A program made the translations under genes and the position numbers. From assembly GCA_036488725.1 (NCBI GenBank), contig DASXHD010000058.1, positions 13,304-77,303 of the forward strand: a DNA stretch of 64,000 nt, given 5' to 3'. The notes under the pieces were generated by a model. The model was given only the letters and a program-made list of their open reading frames with translations, searched no databases and was not told the origin of the DNA. Below, in pieces: positions 32,593 to 41,527 of the stretch (within the stretch, counting starts at the first letter, position 1; each line of letters begins with the position of its first letter). This DNA is from DASXHD01 sp036488725 (GTDB lineage: Bacteria > Myxococcota_A > Polyangia > Polyangiales > Polyangiaceae).

Positions 32593-33993
32593 ATGAAGCT
32601 CGCGAGGAAAATGATCTTCGTGGTCCTGACCGCGTTGATTGGAGCTTTTGGGGTACTGGGTTACTTGGACACGCGGCGAGTCGTCGGCGAGTACCACGAG
32701 CGCGTCGCGGGCGACCTCCGGCTGACCGGCCGCACCGTCGCTCCGATGCTGGCCGAGGTCTCGGCGGTCGAGGGCCAAGCCCGAGCGCACCAGTTGCTCG
32801 ACAAGATCGATCGCGACAACAAGAGCGCGGACCTCAGGTGGCTTTCGGCCGGCGACCTTCCACTCGACGAGGGCCAGCGGCGCGATCTCGCGGGCGGCGG
32901 CGAGGTCGTTCGAAAGACCGATCGACTGAGCGTGTACGTTCCCGTCGGCTCGACGGGGACGGTCCTCGAAGTCGCGCGGTCGGTCAAACCGACGGGCGCG
33001 TTCGAGCGCGCGATCATCGCTCGGCGCATGCTGCTCGTCGCCCTCGCGGCGCTCGCGGCGGCGCTCATCTCGAGCATCGCGGCCGTGAAAATGATCGGCA
33101 CGCCGATGCGCCGGCTGACGCACCAGGCGCGCCTCATGGGCTCCGGCGACTTGTCGCGACGGCTGCAGATGGTGCGATGCGACGAGCTCGGCGAGCTCGC
33201 CGCCGCGCTCGACAAGACGTGCGACGATCTCCAGATCGCCCAGCGGCGCGCCCAGATCGAAGCGGACGCCAAAGTGAACGCCGAACGTCAAGTGCGCCAC
33301 GCCGACAAGATGAGCACCGTCGGCACGCTCGCCGCCGGCATGGCGCACGAGCTCGGCACGCCGCTCAACATCATCGGCGGTCGCGCGAAGATGATCGCGG
33401 GCGTCGCCGGTGCGCCGTCGGAGGCGGTTCGTTATGCCGAGATCATCGCGGCGCAGGCCGACCGCATGCGCGCGATCTTGCGCGGCCTGCTCGACTTCGC
33501 GCGGCGCACGCCGACCAAGCGCCAGCGAACCGACGTGTCTCGGCTCGCGGCGCGCGTCGTCGAGCTGTTGCAACCGCTCGCGACCAAGCGCGAGGTCGCC
33601 CTCTCGTACAGCGCGATGCCCGACGCCGGCACGCCCGACGTCGACGCGGGTCAAATCGAGCAAGCGATCGTGAACGTCGTCGTGAACGGGATTCAAGCGA
33701 TGGATCACGGCGGCGCAGTCATCGCCGACGTTCACAAAGTTCGGACGTGCCCGCCGCACGCGAAAGAAGATCAAGACTACGTCTGCGTCTCCGTTCGCGA
33801 CGAGGGGAAGGGAATACGCGACGAGGACATGGGGCACATCTTCGAGCCGTTCTTCACGACCAAGCCGGTCGGGGAGGGGACCGGGCTCGGCCTCGCGGTG
33901 ACGTATGGCATCGTGCACGATCACGGAGGGTTCATCGACGTGCAGACCAAGCCCGGACGCGGCACGACTGTCTCGCTCTACCTTCCTGCGTGA
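32593..33993 (+). CDS. Membrane sensor histidine kinase (HAMP, NtrB/ZraS-like)
   Basis: A 466-residue kinase with two membrane spans (about 7-24 and 145-165) enclosing a periplasmic sensor of about 120 residues, then HAMP (GTPMRRLTHQARLMGSGDLS) and a coiled helix. His252 lies in GMAHELGTPLNII, followed by an ATPase domain with VNVVVNGIQAMDHGG, DEGKGI and GTGLGLAVTYGIV. Such kinases pair with NtrC-type regulators, and the regulator lies 42 bases upstream. A GAGGGAGGAG ribosome binding site precedes the ATG. The signal sensed is unknown. It overlaps the convergent receiver gene by 16 bases. Confidence 0.95.
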   Translation: MKLARKMIFVVLTALIGAFGVLGYLDTRRVVGEYHERVAGDLRLTGRTVAPMLAEVSAVEGQARAHQLLDKIDRDNKSADLRWLSAGDLPLDEGQRRDLAGGGEVVRKTDRLSVYVPVGSTGTVLEVARSVKPTGAFERAIIARRMLLVALAALAAALISSIAAVKMIGTPMRRLTHQARLMGSGDLSRRLQMVRCDELGELAAALDKTCDDLQIAQRRAQIEADAKVNAERQVRHADKMSTVGTLAAGMAHELGTPLNIIGGRAKMIAGVAGAPSEAVRYAEIIAAQADRMRAILRGLLDFARRTPTKRQRTDVSRLAARVVELLQPLATKREVALSYSAMPDAGTPDVDAGQIEQAIVNVVVNGIQAMDHGGAVIADVHKVRTCPPHAKEDQDYVCVSVRDEGKGIRDEDMGHIFEPFFTTKPVGEGTGLGLAVTYGIVHDHGGFIDVQTKPGRGTTVSLYLPA

Positions 33994-34370
33994 CGCGTCG
34001 CGTGCTCGACGGCGACGCGCAGGTCGTCGAGGTCGAACGGCTTCTCGAGCAAGTCGGCGCGCAGTCGATGAACGCGCTCGCGCACGAGCGCGTCGCTGAA
34101 CGCCGTCATGAGGATGAGCGGCGTCTCGATCGTCGCGAGCCGGAGCCGCTCGGCCGCGTCCAAACCTCCGACGACCGGCATGCGGAGATCGGAGATCACC
34201 GCCTCGTATCCGCGGCCTTCCATTGCGGCCGCGGCCATCGAGAGGAGCAGGTCCAGACCGTCGCGCGCCTCGGTCACCTCGTAGCCGTCGGCGCGGAGTG
34301 TGCTCACGATCATGTCGCGCATGTCCGGATCGTCGTCGGCGACGAGCACGCGCGTGCCCGCGGCCTTCAC
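33978..34370 (-). CDS. Stand-alone receiver (CheY-like) response regulator
   Basis: A 130-residue single-domain receiver. The acidic triad ADDD (12-14), phosphorylated Asp61 (AVISDLRMP), Thr in LILMTAFSD and Lys in LLEKPFD are present. There is no output domain, so it may act as a phosphate relay or by protein contact. Its GTG start lies in a four-base GTGA overlap with the upstream kinase stop, indicating strict co-translation with that kinase, its likely donor. I chose this start for that reason; upstream codons in frame belong to the kinase region. Confidence 0.92.
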   Translation of the reverse strand: MKAAGTRVLVADDDPDMRDMIVSTLRADGYEVTEARDGLDLLLSMAAAAMEGRGYEAVISDLRMPVVGGLDAAERLRLATIETPLILMTAFSDALVRERVHRLRADLLEKPFDLDDLRVAVEHATRHAGR

Positions 34371-35497
34371 GGCTTCACCGCCGCGCGCGGAAGCGTGAAG
34401 ACGAATCGCGCGCCGCATCCGCGCGCGCTTTGCAGCCAGAGTCGGCCGCCGTGCGCGTGGACGATGTCGCGCGCGATCGAGAGGCCGAGGCCGGTGTCGC
34501 CGCCGTGCCCGCGCTCACCGTGCCAGAAAGGCTCGAAGATCTTCTCGCCGAGATCGGGCGCGACGCCGGGGCCGTCGTCAGTCACGTGAAAAGCGACATG
34601 CGACTCGAGCGCCGTCGCGCCGACGACGATGTGCCCGCCGCGCGGCGTGAACTTGAGCGCGTTGCCGACGAGGTTGACGAGCACCTGGCCGATGCGGCGC
34701 GGGTCGGCGCAAACGCGCGGGAGGTCCGGCTCGACGGCGGCGACCAGACGGAGCGAGCCCGCCGAGGCGAGCGGCGCGAGCGTCTCGATTGCATCGCGGA
34801 CGAGATCGGGCGGCGCGCACGCCACGCGCCCGGGCGTCGAGCGCGTCTGTCGAATCGCGGCGCGATCGAGGATGTCGCGGACGAGCGCGAGCGCGCGCGT
34901 CGCGTGGCGCTCGATCGTCTCGAGGTCGCCGGTCCCCGCCCGCGCGGTCATCAGGATGATGGCGAGCGGGTTCTTGAGCTCGTGCGCCGCGACCGCGAGC
35001 TCGTGCCGCGCGCGCCGCGCGCCGAGCGCCGCACCGAGCAGTCGCGCGGCTTCGATCGCGACGAGCACGGGACCTGCCGCGTCCGCGAGGCGATCTCCGA
35101 ACGCGGTGAGCACACCGAGCGCGCGCCGCTCGGCCCGCAGCGCGGCGTTGAGCATCCACGCGACGTCCGGCTGCGCCGCGTCGCCATCGGCTGCGGACCA
35201 CCACACCGGCTTGTCCGACCGTGACGCGCGCGCGGTCTGGCGACGCAGGAACGCGTCGAGCGAAGCAGAGCGGATCGGCGCGCCGTACCGCGCGCCGTCG
35301 ACGTCGAGCACGCAAGCGGCGCCATTTCGGTTGAGCGCCTCGGCCGCCGATTGCAGCGCGTCTCGCTCGCCGCCGCGCTCGGACGCGAGCAATTCGGCGA
35401 GCTCGTCGAGCGCGAGCGCCCACTCGGCGTGCGGACCGATCGCGAGGAAGGTTCCGGAGCTCGGCGCGGCGGGTAGTGGGTCTGCGGGGATGGTCAT
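34367..35497 (-). CDS. Soluble sensor histidine kinase
   Basis: A 376-residue protein without membrane spans. An N-terminal GAF-like input (about 20-155) precedes His172 in AAHELKNPLAIILM and an ATPase domain with GNALKFTPRGGHIVVG, DDGPGVAPD and GLGLSIARDIVHAHGG. Block order and many short stretches match the kinase at 29855-31105. It is coupled to the receiver at 33978 and separated by 100 bases from the receiverless activator upstream on the same strand. That 99-base gap (35498-35596) holds no gene. Confidence 0.92.
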   Translation of the reverse strand: MTIPADPLPAAPSSGTFLAIGPHAEWALALDELAELLASERGGERDALQSAAEALNRNGAACVLDVDGARYGAPIRSASLDAFLRRQTARASRSDKPVWWSAADGDAAQPDVAWMLNAALRAERRALGVLTAFGDRLADAAGPVLVAIEAARLLGAALGARRARHELAVAAHELKNPLAIILMTARAGTGDLETIERHATRALALVRDILDRAAIRQTRSTPGRVACAPPDLVRDAIETLAPLASAGSLRLVAAVEPDLPRVCADPRRIGQVLVNLVGNALKFTPRGGHIVVGATALESHVAFHVTDDGPGVAPDLGEKIFEPFWHGERGHGGDTGLGLSIARDIVHAHGGRLWLQSARGCGARFVFTLPRAAVKP

Positions 35498-35596
35498 GCC
35501 GCGCGGACTGCAGCAGCCATTCCATGAGCACGCGCGCCGGACCTGCGGCGCAAACGTGCGGACGCGGTCCCCATGCGTCGGAGGGCCACGTGGCGG

Positions 35597-36553
35597 TCAG
35601 TCCGCTGACGATTTCGCGAAGCGTGCGAGCTTGCGGTAGAGCGTCTTTCGCTCGATGCCGAGCAAACGCGCCGCGCGCAGCTTGTTGCCGCGCGTGCGTT
35701 CGAGAACGTGGCGCACGTAGCGTCGCTCGAGCTCGCCGAGCGTCACGAGGTTGGCGACGTCGGCCTCGAGCGCCTTCGCGAAACGCGCTCGGTATTTGCG
35801 CACGCTCGCCGGCAGGTCGGTCGGCGTGACCTCGCGATCGCGCGCGAGCACCGCGGCGTGCTCCATGCAGTTCTCGAGCTCGCGAACGTTGCCCGGCCAC
35901 GGATACGCCTCGAGCGCCCGCGTCGCTTCCGCGCCGAGCGGCAGCGCGACGCCGCCCGAACGCGACGCGAAGCGCTCGAGGAAATGCCGTGCGAGCTCGA
36001 GAACGTCGCCGTCGCGCTCGCGGAGCGGCGGAACCTCGACCGTCATCACGTTCACGCGGAACAAGAGATCGCGGCGAAACCGTCCTTCGCTCGCCGCGTC
36101 CTCGAGATCGCGGTTCGTCGCCGTGACGAGCCGCGCCGAGAACGGAACCTCCGCGTTCGAGCCGACGGGGCGCACGACGCGCTCTTGCAACGCGCGCAGC
36201 AGCTTCGGCTGCAGCTCGATCGGAAGCTCGCCGATCTCGTCCAAGAAGAGCGTGCCGCCGTCGGCCTCGACGAAGAGGCCGTCGCGGTGCGCGTGCGCGC
36301 CGGTGAACGCGCCGCGCGCGTGCCCGAAGAGCTCGCTCTCGAGGAGTGGCTCGGGAATCGCGGCGCAGTTGACGGCGACGAATCGGCCGCGCGCGCCGCT
36401 TCGCGCGTGAAGCTCGCGCGCGACGAGCTCTTTGCCGGTGCCCGTCTCGCCTTGGATCAACACGGCCGCGTCGCTCGTCGCGACGCGCGCGACGACGCGC
36501 GCGAGCCTTTGCATCGCCGCGCTCGACCCGACGACGACCAGCACGCGCGTCAC
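35597..36553 (-). CDS. Sigma-54 activator lacking a receiver domain
   Basis: A 318-residue protein starting at a GTG two bases after the stop of the upstream receiver gene. It has only the AAA and DNA-binding parts: Walker A GETGTGKE (35-42), GAFTGA (81-86, canonical), Walker B TLFLDEIGE, the arginine-finger region and the Fis-type helix-turn-helix (NKLRAARLLGIERKTLYRKL). The receiver that normally sits in front is encoded as the preceding gene, so this looks like an NtrC protein split in two. Without a fused receiver its control must be through that partner or through transcription. Confidence 0.92.
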   Translation of the reverse strand: MTRVLVVVGSSAAMQRLARVVARVATSDAAVLIQGETGTGKELVARELHARSGARGRFVAVNCAAIPEPLLESELFGHARGAFTGAHAHRDGLFVEADGGTLFLDEIGELPIELQPKLLRALQERVVRPVGSNAEVPFSARLVTATNRDLEDAASEGRFRRDLLFRVNVMTVEVPPLRERDGDVLELARHFLERFASRSGGVALPLGAEATRALEAYPWPGNVRELENCMEHAAVLARDREVTPTDLPASVRKYRARFAKALEADVANLVTLGELERRYVRHVLERTRGNKLRAARLLGIERKTLYRKLARFAKSSAD

Positions 36554-36555
36554 GC

Positions 36556-37131
36556 TCAGGTCCGCGACCGCTCCTCGGACGCGATGATCGCGCAGGCGCG
36601 CGCGGCGTCGGACGGTCGGACGTAAACGTCCGAACGCCAGCCGATGGGCTGCGCGTGCTGCCTCAGCACCGCGCGGATGCCGTTGGCCTCGAGCATCCAT
36701 TTGATCGCCCACGCGTCGAGCGTGTTGTCGCGGGTCGTGACGAGGCGGACGTCGGGCCGCGCGACGAAACGCCCGACGGCGGTCCGGAGGTCGTCCAGGT
36801 CGAACGGTTTGTCGAACAAGCACGCGCCCGCTTCCTCGATTTGCCGGCGGAGATCCGGGTCGCCGAACGCCGTCATCAGGATGAGCGGCACCTTGCACGC
36901 GATGCTCCGCATGAAACCGAGGACCTCGAGGCCGCCGCACGCCAGCATGCGGACGTCGCACACGACGAGCGAGAAGTCGTCCGGCGCCGCGCTCAAGTGC
37001 GTCACCACCTGGGCGCCGTCGTCGACTTGGACGACGTCGCACCCGTCGTCGCGCAGCGCGCTCGCGAGCATCATCCTCATCTCGGCGTCGTCGTCGGCGA
37101 TCAGAACTTGCGGGACCGTGCACGTCTGCAT
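36556..37131 (-). CDS. Receiver fused to a DUF2007-like domain
   Basis: A 191-residue protein if the Met at 37131 is the start; an upstream ATG would add about 8 residues and a still earlier start about 30. The receiver has Asp13-15, phosphorylated Asp59 (VVCDVRM), Thr87 and Lys108 (LFDKPFD). Residues 128-188 (VRLVTTRDNTLDAWAIKWML, GIRAVLRQ, DVYVRPSDAARACAII) resemble the DUF2007 signal-transducer fold: strand, helix with xxxLxxxGI, strand. It is two bases upstream of the receiverless sigma-54 activator, so it probably controls it in trans. Confidence 0.85.
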   Translation of the reverse strand: MQTCTVPQVLIADDDAEMRMMLASALRDDGCDVVQVDDGAQVVTHLSAAPDDFSLVVCDVRMLACGGLEVLGFMRSIACKVPLILMTAFGDPDLRRQIEEAGACLFDKPFDLDDLRTAVGRFVARPDVRLVTTRDNTLDAWAIKWMLEANGIRAVLRQHAQPIGWRSDVYVRPSDAARACAIIASEERSRT

Positions 37132-37239
37132 GCTCGCCAAGCCAGCAGCGCCCATGCCAGCCCCAATGCATACGATTTTACGGCGAATCGTGATCGCCGC
37201 ATCGCGGGAATCGAGGGACATGTCCCTCTCGTCCCCATG

Positions 37240-38112
37240 TCACAGCGCTTCGACGATCACATTTCTGCGGTCGGCGGCGCGCTCGGCGGCCTCGACGCTG
37301 ATCATGTCGTCGTGACCTTCGAGATCGCGACGGCGCAACCCGAACGCCAAGAGGAGCGCGCGCGACGGCTCGAAGCCGAGATCGTCTTGATGCACGAAGA
37401 GGCGACCGAGCTGCTCGGTGTACGCGCGCGCGAGCGTTTGGAACGGGATGTTGTCGAACGCCTTCGCGCGACGGCGGCTCGCGGCGGCGGACGCGGCGAG
37501 CGCGACCGAGAGCGCGTGATAGACGGCGCGAAGCCGCGCGTCGCTCCGCGTCTTGCCGCGCTCGTGCTCGAGCACGCGCCGCAAGAAGTGGACGTTGAGC
37601 GGAACGTGGAACGACTCGTCGCGCGTGAGGATCGTCAGCATCTGACGAATCGTCGGGTGCGGCTTCGCCGAGCGGAGCGCGAGGCGGTACGTGGTCGAGC
37701 CAATCGTCTCGAACATCAAGTTGACGAGCACGATCGTCTCGGGCCGCTTGGCGCGCGCGTAGAGCTTGTAAAAAGTCGTCGTCGTCGGGCCCATCGGGCG
37801 CACGTCGCCGCCGAGCCAGCCGAGAAACTGGGTCAAGAGCTCGCGGTGCCAACCTTCTTCGTCGCCGTAGAGCTTGAGCGTCTCGGCGAGCTCGGGGTCC
37901 CACTTCTCGATGTCGCCGGCGATCTCGTGCGCTTGGCGCAAGCCCGACTCTTCCGCGCGAAACGCGGCGTTGAAAAACGCGATCGCGGCTTGTCGCTCCT
38001 CTTCGCTCGCCCAGGTGATGGGCTGCGTGAGGTCGAGCTTTTCGTCGTACATCCGCTCGCGGCGTTGCTTGAGGAGACGAAGCCAAAAAGAAGTAGGGCG
38101 ATCCTGACTCAT
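37240..38112 (-). CDS. Ferritin-like di-iron protein
   Basis: A 290-residue helical protein. Metal-ligand patterns are seen: FRAEESGLRQAH (E and ExxH), YGDEEGWHRELL, ETIGSTTYRLALR, and RDESFHVPLNVHFLR (DExxH). These are spaced as four helices of a ferritin-like di-iron bundle. Family not named; oxygen-dependent chemistry is a guess. Start ATG is 69 bases from the divergent GATase gene. The gap to the receiver gene (37132-37239, about 108 bases) holds no gene. Confidence 0.75.
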   Translation of the reverse strand: MSQDRPTSFWLRLLKQRRERMYDEKLDLTQPITWASEEERQAAIAFFNAAFRAEESGLRQAHEIAGDIEKWDPELAETLKLYGDEEGWHRELLTQFLGWLGGDVRPMGPTTTTFYKLYARAKRPETIVLVNLMFETIGSTTYRLALRSAKPHPTIRQMLTILTRDESFHVPLNVHFLRRVLEHERGKTRSDARLRAVYHALSVALAASAAASRRRAKAFDNIPFQTLARAYTEQLGRLFVHQDDLGFEPSRALLLAFGLRRRDLEGHDDMISVEAAERAADRRNVIVEAL

Positions 38113-38181
38113 GCGCGGCACCACGCTGCTACCACAGCCCTTCGAGTTGCGCGAGACGTGACGATTCGCTACGAAAAAAGC

Positions 38182-38901
38182 ATGATGATCGTGCTTCGCA
38201 CAGGCGACGCCGTCCCATCCATCGCGGCGCGTCGAGGTGAGTTTTTTCGCTGGATTCGCGAGTCGATCGGCGATGCGTGGACGCGCAGCTGGAGCGAGGT
38301 CGACCTCCGCGACCTCTCGGCCGCGCTGCCCGACCCGCGCTCGGCGGCGTTCGTGGTAACCGGCTCGGCGGCGAGCGTGACCGAGCGTGCGCCGTGGATG
38401 CTGCGCGCGCAAGAATGGTTGAAGAATGCAACCATGCAGAATGCACCCATCTTGGGGATCTGCTTCGGCCATCAGATGCTCGCCGAGGCGCTCGGCGGGC
38501 GCGTCGTCAAAAATCCGCGCGGCCGCGAGATCGGCACCGTGAACGTCAAGCTCGAGCCGCACGCCGCGGAGGACGAAATCTTCGGCGAGATCGCGCGCGC
38601 GGCCGGCCACGAGATCCACGTGAACGCGACGCACGTCGACACCGTCGCCGATTTGCCCGCGGGCGCGCAGCGGCTCGCGACGACGTCGCTCGACGACAAT
38701 GCCGCGTTTCGCGTGCGACGCGCGTGGGGCGTGCAGTTTCATCCGGAGATCGACGGCGACTTGATGCGCGGCTATCTCCACGCGCGGCGCGACATCATCG
38801 TCGCCGAGGGACTGCCGCACGAGGAGATGCTCGCGAGCGTCGCCGATGCGCCGCACGCGGTCGCGCTGATGCGCTCGTTCGCGCGCGCGGCGACGCGCTA
38901 G
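38182..38901 (+). CDS. Class I glutamine amidotransferase (GMP synthase-like)
   Basis: A 239-residue protein. The nucleophile motif ILGICFGHQMLAEALGG gives the catalytic Cys, and GVQFHPEID gives His and Glu of the triad; N-terminal VVTGSAASV corresponds to the oxyanion-side loop. It is a stand-alone GATase, hydrolysing glutamine or removing gamma-glutamyl groups; no synthetase partner is adjacent. The first of two consecutive ATGs is chosen. It overlaps the convergent lipoprotein gene by four bases. Confidence 0.92.
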   Translation: MMIVLRTGDAVPSIAARRGEFFRWIRESIGDAWTRSWSEVDLRDLSAALPDPRSAAFVVTGSAASVTERAPWMLRAQEWLKNATMQNAPILGICFGHQMLAEALGGRVVKNPRGREIGTVNVKLEPHAAEDEIFGEIARAAGHEIHVNATHVDTVADLPAGAQRLATTSLDDNAAFRVRRAWGVQFHPEIDGDLMRGYLHARRDIIVAEGLPHEEMLASVADAPHAVALMRSFARAATR

Positions 38902-39938
38902 TCGCAAGGCGCGATCGGTTTCGGGTCGGGCACGACGTCGGTCGGGTTCGCGATCCGCTTGGCGGTGAAGCCGATGCCGATCGAGATGCCGGTGCAAGGC
39001 GTTCCGCTCGCGTTCGTGCCGTCGTCGAGAATGTCGCGTGCCTCTCGAATCTGTTGCGCGATGAAGTCGTAATCGGTCGGGTCGGTGCAAACCGCGGGCA
39101 CGAGAAACGGCGCGATGGCGCGTCCCGAGGCGACGAGCGCCTCGGTGTCGAGGACGCCGGCGAGGGTGCCCGAGACCGTGCTCGGATCGCTCGAGCGCTC
39201 GAAGGTGACGATCGGATCTTTCACGACGAGCTCGAGAGGCTGGGGGGCGATCGGGATCTCGAGGACGAGCGGCGCGCCGGATCCACGGCCGACGAACGTG
39301 CCGCGCGTCACGTACGCGGTGGCGAACGAAACGCGCGCGCCGGACGCGACCGTCGCTCCATCGATCGTCGACGACGCGACGACGGGCCTCGGCACGCTCG
39401 CATCGAACGGATCGCCCGTCACCGCCGCGCCGCCGAACGCGTGCGCCTCGAGCCCGACCGCGCTCGCCGCGGGATCGTCGGGCAAACCGGTCACTTCGAT
39501 TTCGATCGTCGGCGCGCCCTTCGCGATCGCATCGGACATGGTGAGCGAAATCGACGGCAGGTCGGCCGCGGTTTCGAGGATCGGCAGGATCAGGCTCCCC
39601 CAGTTGTTGTCGATTCCGAAATCGCCGTCGGCTTGATTGAGCTTCGTCACGCCGTCGCCGAGCGTGCAGACCCCGACCGAGTCTTTCGTCGTCGTGCGCT
39701 GGTCGAGGTCGTAGCCGAACGAACGCCACGCCGTGTTCGTTTCGTCGCTCGGATCGTTCGGCGTGACGTCGCCGAGCCAGAGCCCGCTGATCGCGTACGT
39801 GACGGTCGTCGTGCTCGCGGGCGTCGCGTCGACCGCGCTCGGCGGCGGCACCGGCTGTCCGGGGATCGCTTGGGGCGTCGCGTCGTTCATGCCGCCGCAT
39901 GCCGCAGCGAGCCACAAGAAGGGAAGGAAAGATTTCAT
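38898..39938 (-). CDS. Secreted lipoprotein of unknown function
   Basis: A 346-residue protein starting at the second Met (MKSFLPFLWLAAACGG), which gives the best signal peptide and lipobox. The mature part has few Cys (three after the lipobox), with LWLGDVTPNDPSDETN and beta-rich segments but no recognised motif. Unlike many other lipoproteins here it lacks a clear Asp/Ala tether. It overlaps the convergent GATase gene. Function unknown. Confidence 0.75.
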   Translation of the reverse strand: MKSFLPFLWLAAACGGMNDATPQAIPGQPVPPPSAVDATPASTTTVTYAISGLWLGDVTPNDPSDETNTAWRSFGYDLDQRTTTKDSVGVCTLGDGVTKLNQADGDFGIDNNWGSLILPILETAADLPSISLTMSDAIAKGAPTIEIEVTGLPDDPAASAVGLEAHAFGGAAVTGDPFDASVPRPVVASSTIDGATVASGARVSFATAYVTRGTFVGRGSGAPLVLEIPIAPQPLELVVKDPIVTFERSSDPSTVSGTLAGVLDTEALVASGRAIAPFLVPAVCTDPTDYDFIAQQIREARDILDDGTNASGTPCTGISIGIGFTAKRIANPTDVVPDPKPIAPCD

Positions 39939-40022
39939 GCGCCGCCACTCAGCAACGCGCATGCCGATCGTTTTCGCCGCGAGTTTTCCGGCGATCGGAG
40001 CGGATGACTATGATCTCATCGG

Positions 40023-40961
40023 TCACGGTTGCATTCGGAGGATGCCGCCGGCGCCGCCGATCCACGTGCCGAGCGGGCCGTCGGTGACGGCGCGGAGATC
40101 CCAGCCGGCGAGCGGCGCGAGCGTCGCCGGCTCGCCCGCGAATCGCACGGCGGTGCCATGTGCGCCGACCGCGAGCCAGCTGCGCGTTCCGAGCGGCGCG
40201 GCGACCGCGAAGAGATCCGTTTGGGTCGGGCTCGGCGACGCGTGCCAGCCCACGTCGTCGAGTCGCGTGAGGCGCGTGCCGCCGCCGCCCACCGCGATGC
40301 CCGCGGCGTCGTCGCACGCGACCGCCCGCAACGTGGCCGTGCCGACCGATGCGTGTACTTTCCACGGATCGCCGAGGTCGGCGATCGATGCGTGGCCGAC
40401 GATCGTGCCCTGCGCGCCGACGATCCAGACGTCGCGAAGGCCGGCGCACGCGCCGAAAAAATCGGCGCCGGTTCCGCTCGGCTCGGCGCGCCAAGGCTCG
40501 TGCGGCGCGGGCCGTCGGACGATGGTGCCGCCGTCGCCGACCGCGATCGCGCCGTACGTCGAGTAGACGACGGCGCGGAGCGCGCGATGCGTGACGCTCG
40601 GGGCGAGCTTCCACGCGTCGCCGTCGAGCTCGAGGATCGTTCCGTCGTCGCCGACCGCGACGGCCTCGCCGAGCCGAATCGCGACGCCGTGAAGCGCGGC
40701 GTGGGTGGGCGAGGTCATCGGCCGCCACGTCGGATCGGTCGCGCGGTAACGGAGCACGTGACCCGTTTCGCCGACCGCAAGCGCGGTGTCCTCGCCGCTC
40801 GCGATCGCGTCGATGCCCACGCCGGTGAACGCGGGCTCGAGCGGCGCGTGCGACGGCGCGGGGGCCTGCACGCGATCGCTGCGCATCGTCCGCGCGAGCA
40901 CGAGCCCGACGATCGCCGCGAGGACCGCGAAGCCGATGAGGCCGTTGCGCCCGCGGCTCAC
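40023..40961 (-). CDS. Membrane-anchored beta-propeller (BNR-like) protein
   Basis: A 312-residue protein from GTG 40961; GTG 41006 would add 15 residues. An N-terminal anchor (NGLIGFAVLAAIVGLVLA) is followed by repeated about-40-residue blades with A-V-G-D-D/G-G-T-I-L/V (EAVAVGDDGTILEL, GAIAVGDGGTIVRR, GIAVGGGGTRLT, LAVGAHGTAV). This is typical of secreted BNR/YCF48-like propellers, though no family function is known. The start overlaps a stop of the degraded upstream frame (GTGA), suggesting an operon that has since decayed. Confidence 0.8.
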   Translation of the reverse strand: MSRGRNGLIGFAVLAAIVGLVLARTMRSDRVQAPAPSHAPLEPAFTGVGIDAIASGEDTALAVGETGHVLRYRATDPTWRPMTSPTHAALHGVAIRLGEAVAVGDDGTILELDGDAWKLAPSVTHRALRAVVYSTYGAIAVGDGGTIVRRPAPHEPWRAEPSGTGADFFGACAGLRDVWIVGAQGTIVGHASIADLGDPWKVHASVGTATLRAVACDDAAGIAVGGGGTRLTRLDDVGWHASPSPTQTDLFAVAAPLGTRSWLAVGAHGTAVRFAGEPATLAPLAGWDLRAVTDGPLGTWIGGAGGILRMQP

Positions 40962-41300
40962 GGGATCCGAAACGGCGGCGTCACGGCGGAGAGCGCCGGG
41001 ATCCACGGTTCTTGGTCGCCAGCTTTTTTCGAATCAGCGAGCACGTCGGCTTTCGTTTTACCGCGCAATCGGTCGCGGACGACACGCTCATTTTTTCGGA
41101 TGCCGCGGCGCACTCGCGGGCCGCGTACGCGCGCGCCGCCGCGTCGCCTGCGAGAGCGCGCCGCCCGGCCCGACGTGCGCCGCGAAAATGACCGGGCCGA
41201 CCGCCGTCGTATGGGCCGCGCGACAAGAGATTGATCTCGCCGTCGGCGTCGATGTCCGCGACGCCGGCGATTGCGATCTTCGATGCGCTCGCGTGAGGCG
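40958..41300 (-). pseudogene. Degraded minus-strand coding remnant
   Basis: No intact gene fits 40962-41527, but coding-like frames remain. One minus frame reads SKIAIAGVADIDADGEINLL and continues to about 40981 with AYAARECAAASEKMSVSSATD. Another ends PWIPALSAVTPPFRIP at 40958, overlapping the start of the BNR-like gene. They look like parts of one protein broken by frameshifts; D-x-D-x-D-G recalls pilin-like or calcium-binding proteins. No start codon is convincing. Confidence 0.35.
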
Positions 41301-41450
41301 CGCTGCTCCTCTTCGCGCTCGGCGCGTGCGCGAAGCCGCACGTTCGGCGCGACGCGAGCCCGCGAACGCTCGACGTCCGCGACGGTGCGAGACGCTTCGA
41401 GGTGACGAAACGCGAAGTCGAGCTCGTCAGTGCATGCTCGTCAAACGGGA
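41283..41450 (+). pseudogene. Plus-strand lipoprotein N-terminus remnant
   Basis: The ATG at 41283 reads MRSREA; one base removed from the frame gives LLLFALGACAKPHVRRDA, a clear lipoprotein signal peptide and lipobox, and then RFEVTKREVELVSACSS. The implied single-base deletion breaks the gene near its start. No domain follows. Near 41446-41495 the DNA has three copies of GGGATTC. This stretch and 41300-41527 otherwise hold no gene I can support. Confidence 0.35.
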
Positions 41451-41527
41451 TTCATTGGGATTCGCCGCATTCAGTGGGATTCGTCGCGTCGGCGCTCTGG
41501 TCGTTCGCGTCGAGCGTGCTCGTCGCT

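Noticed and set aside
31153..33924. 923-codon minus-strand frame across the NtrC and kinase genes
   Set aside because: Antisense artefact of two clear plus-strand genes with intact catalytic motifs.
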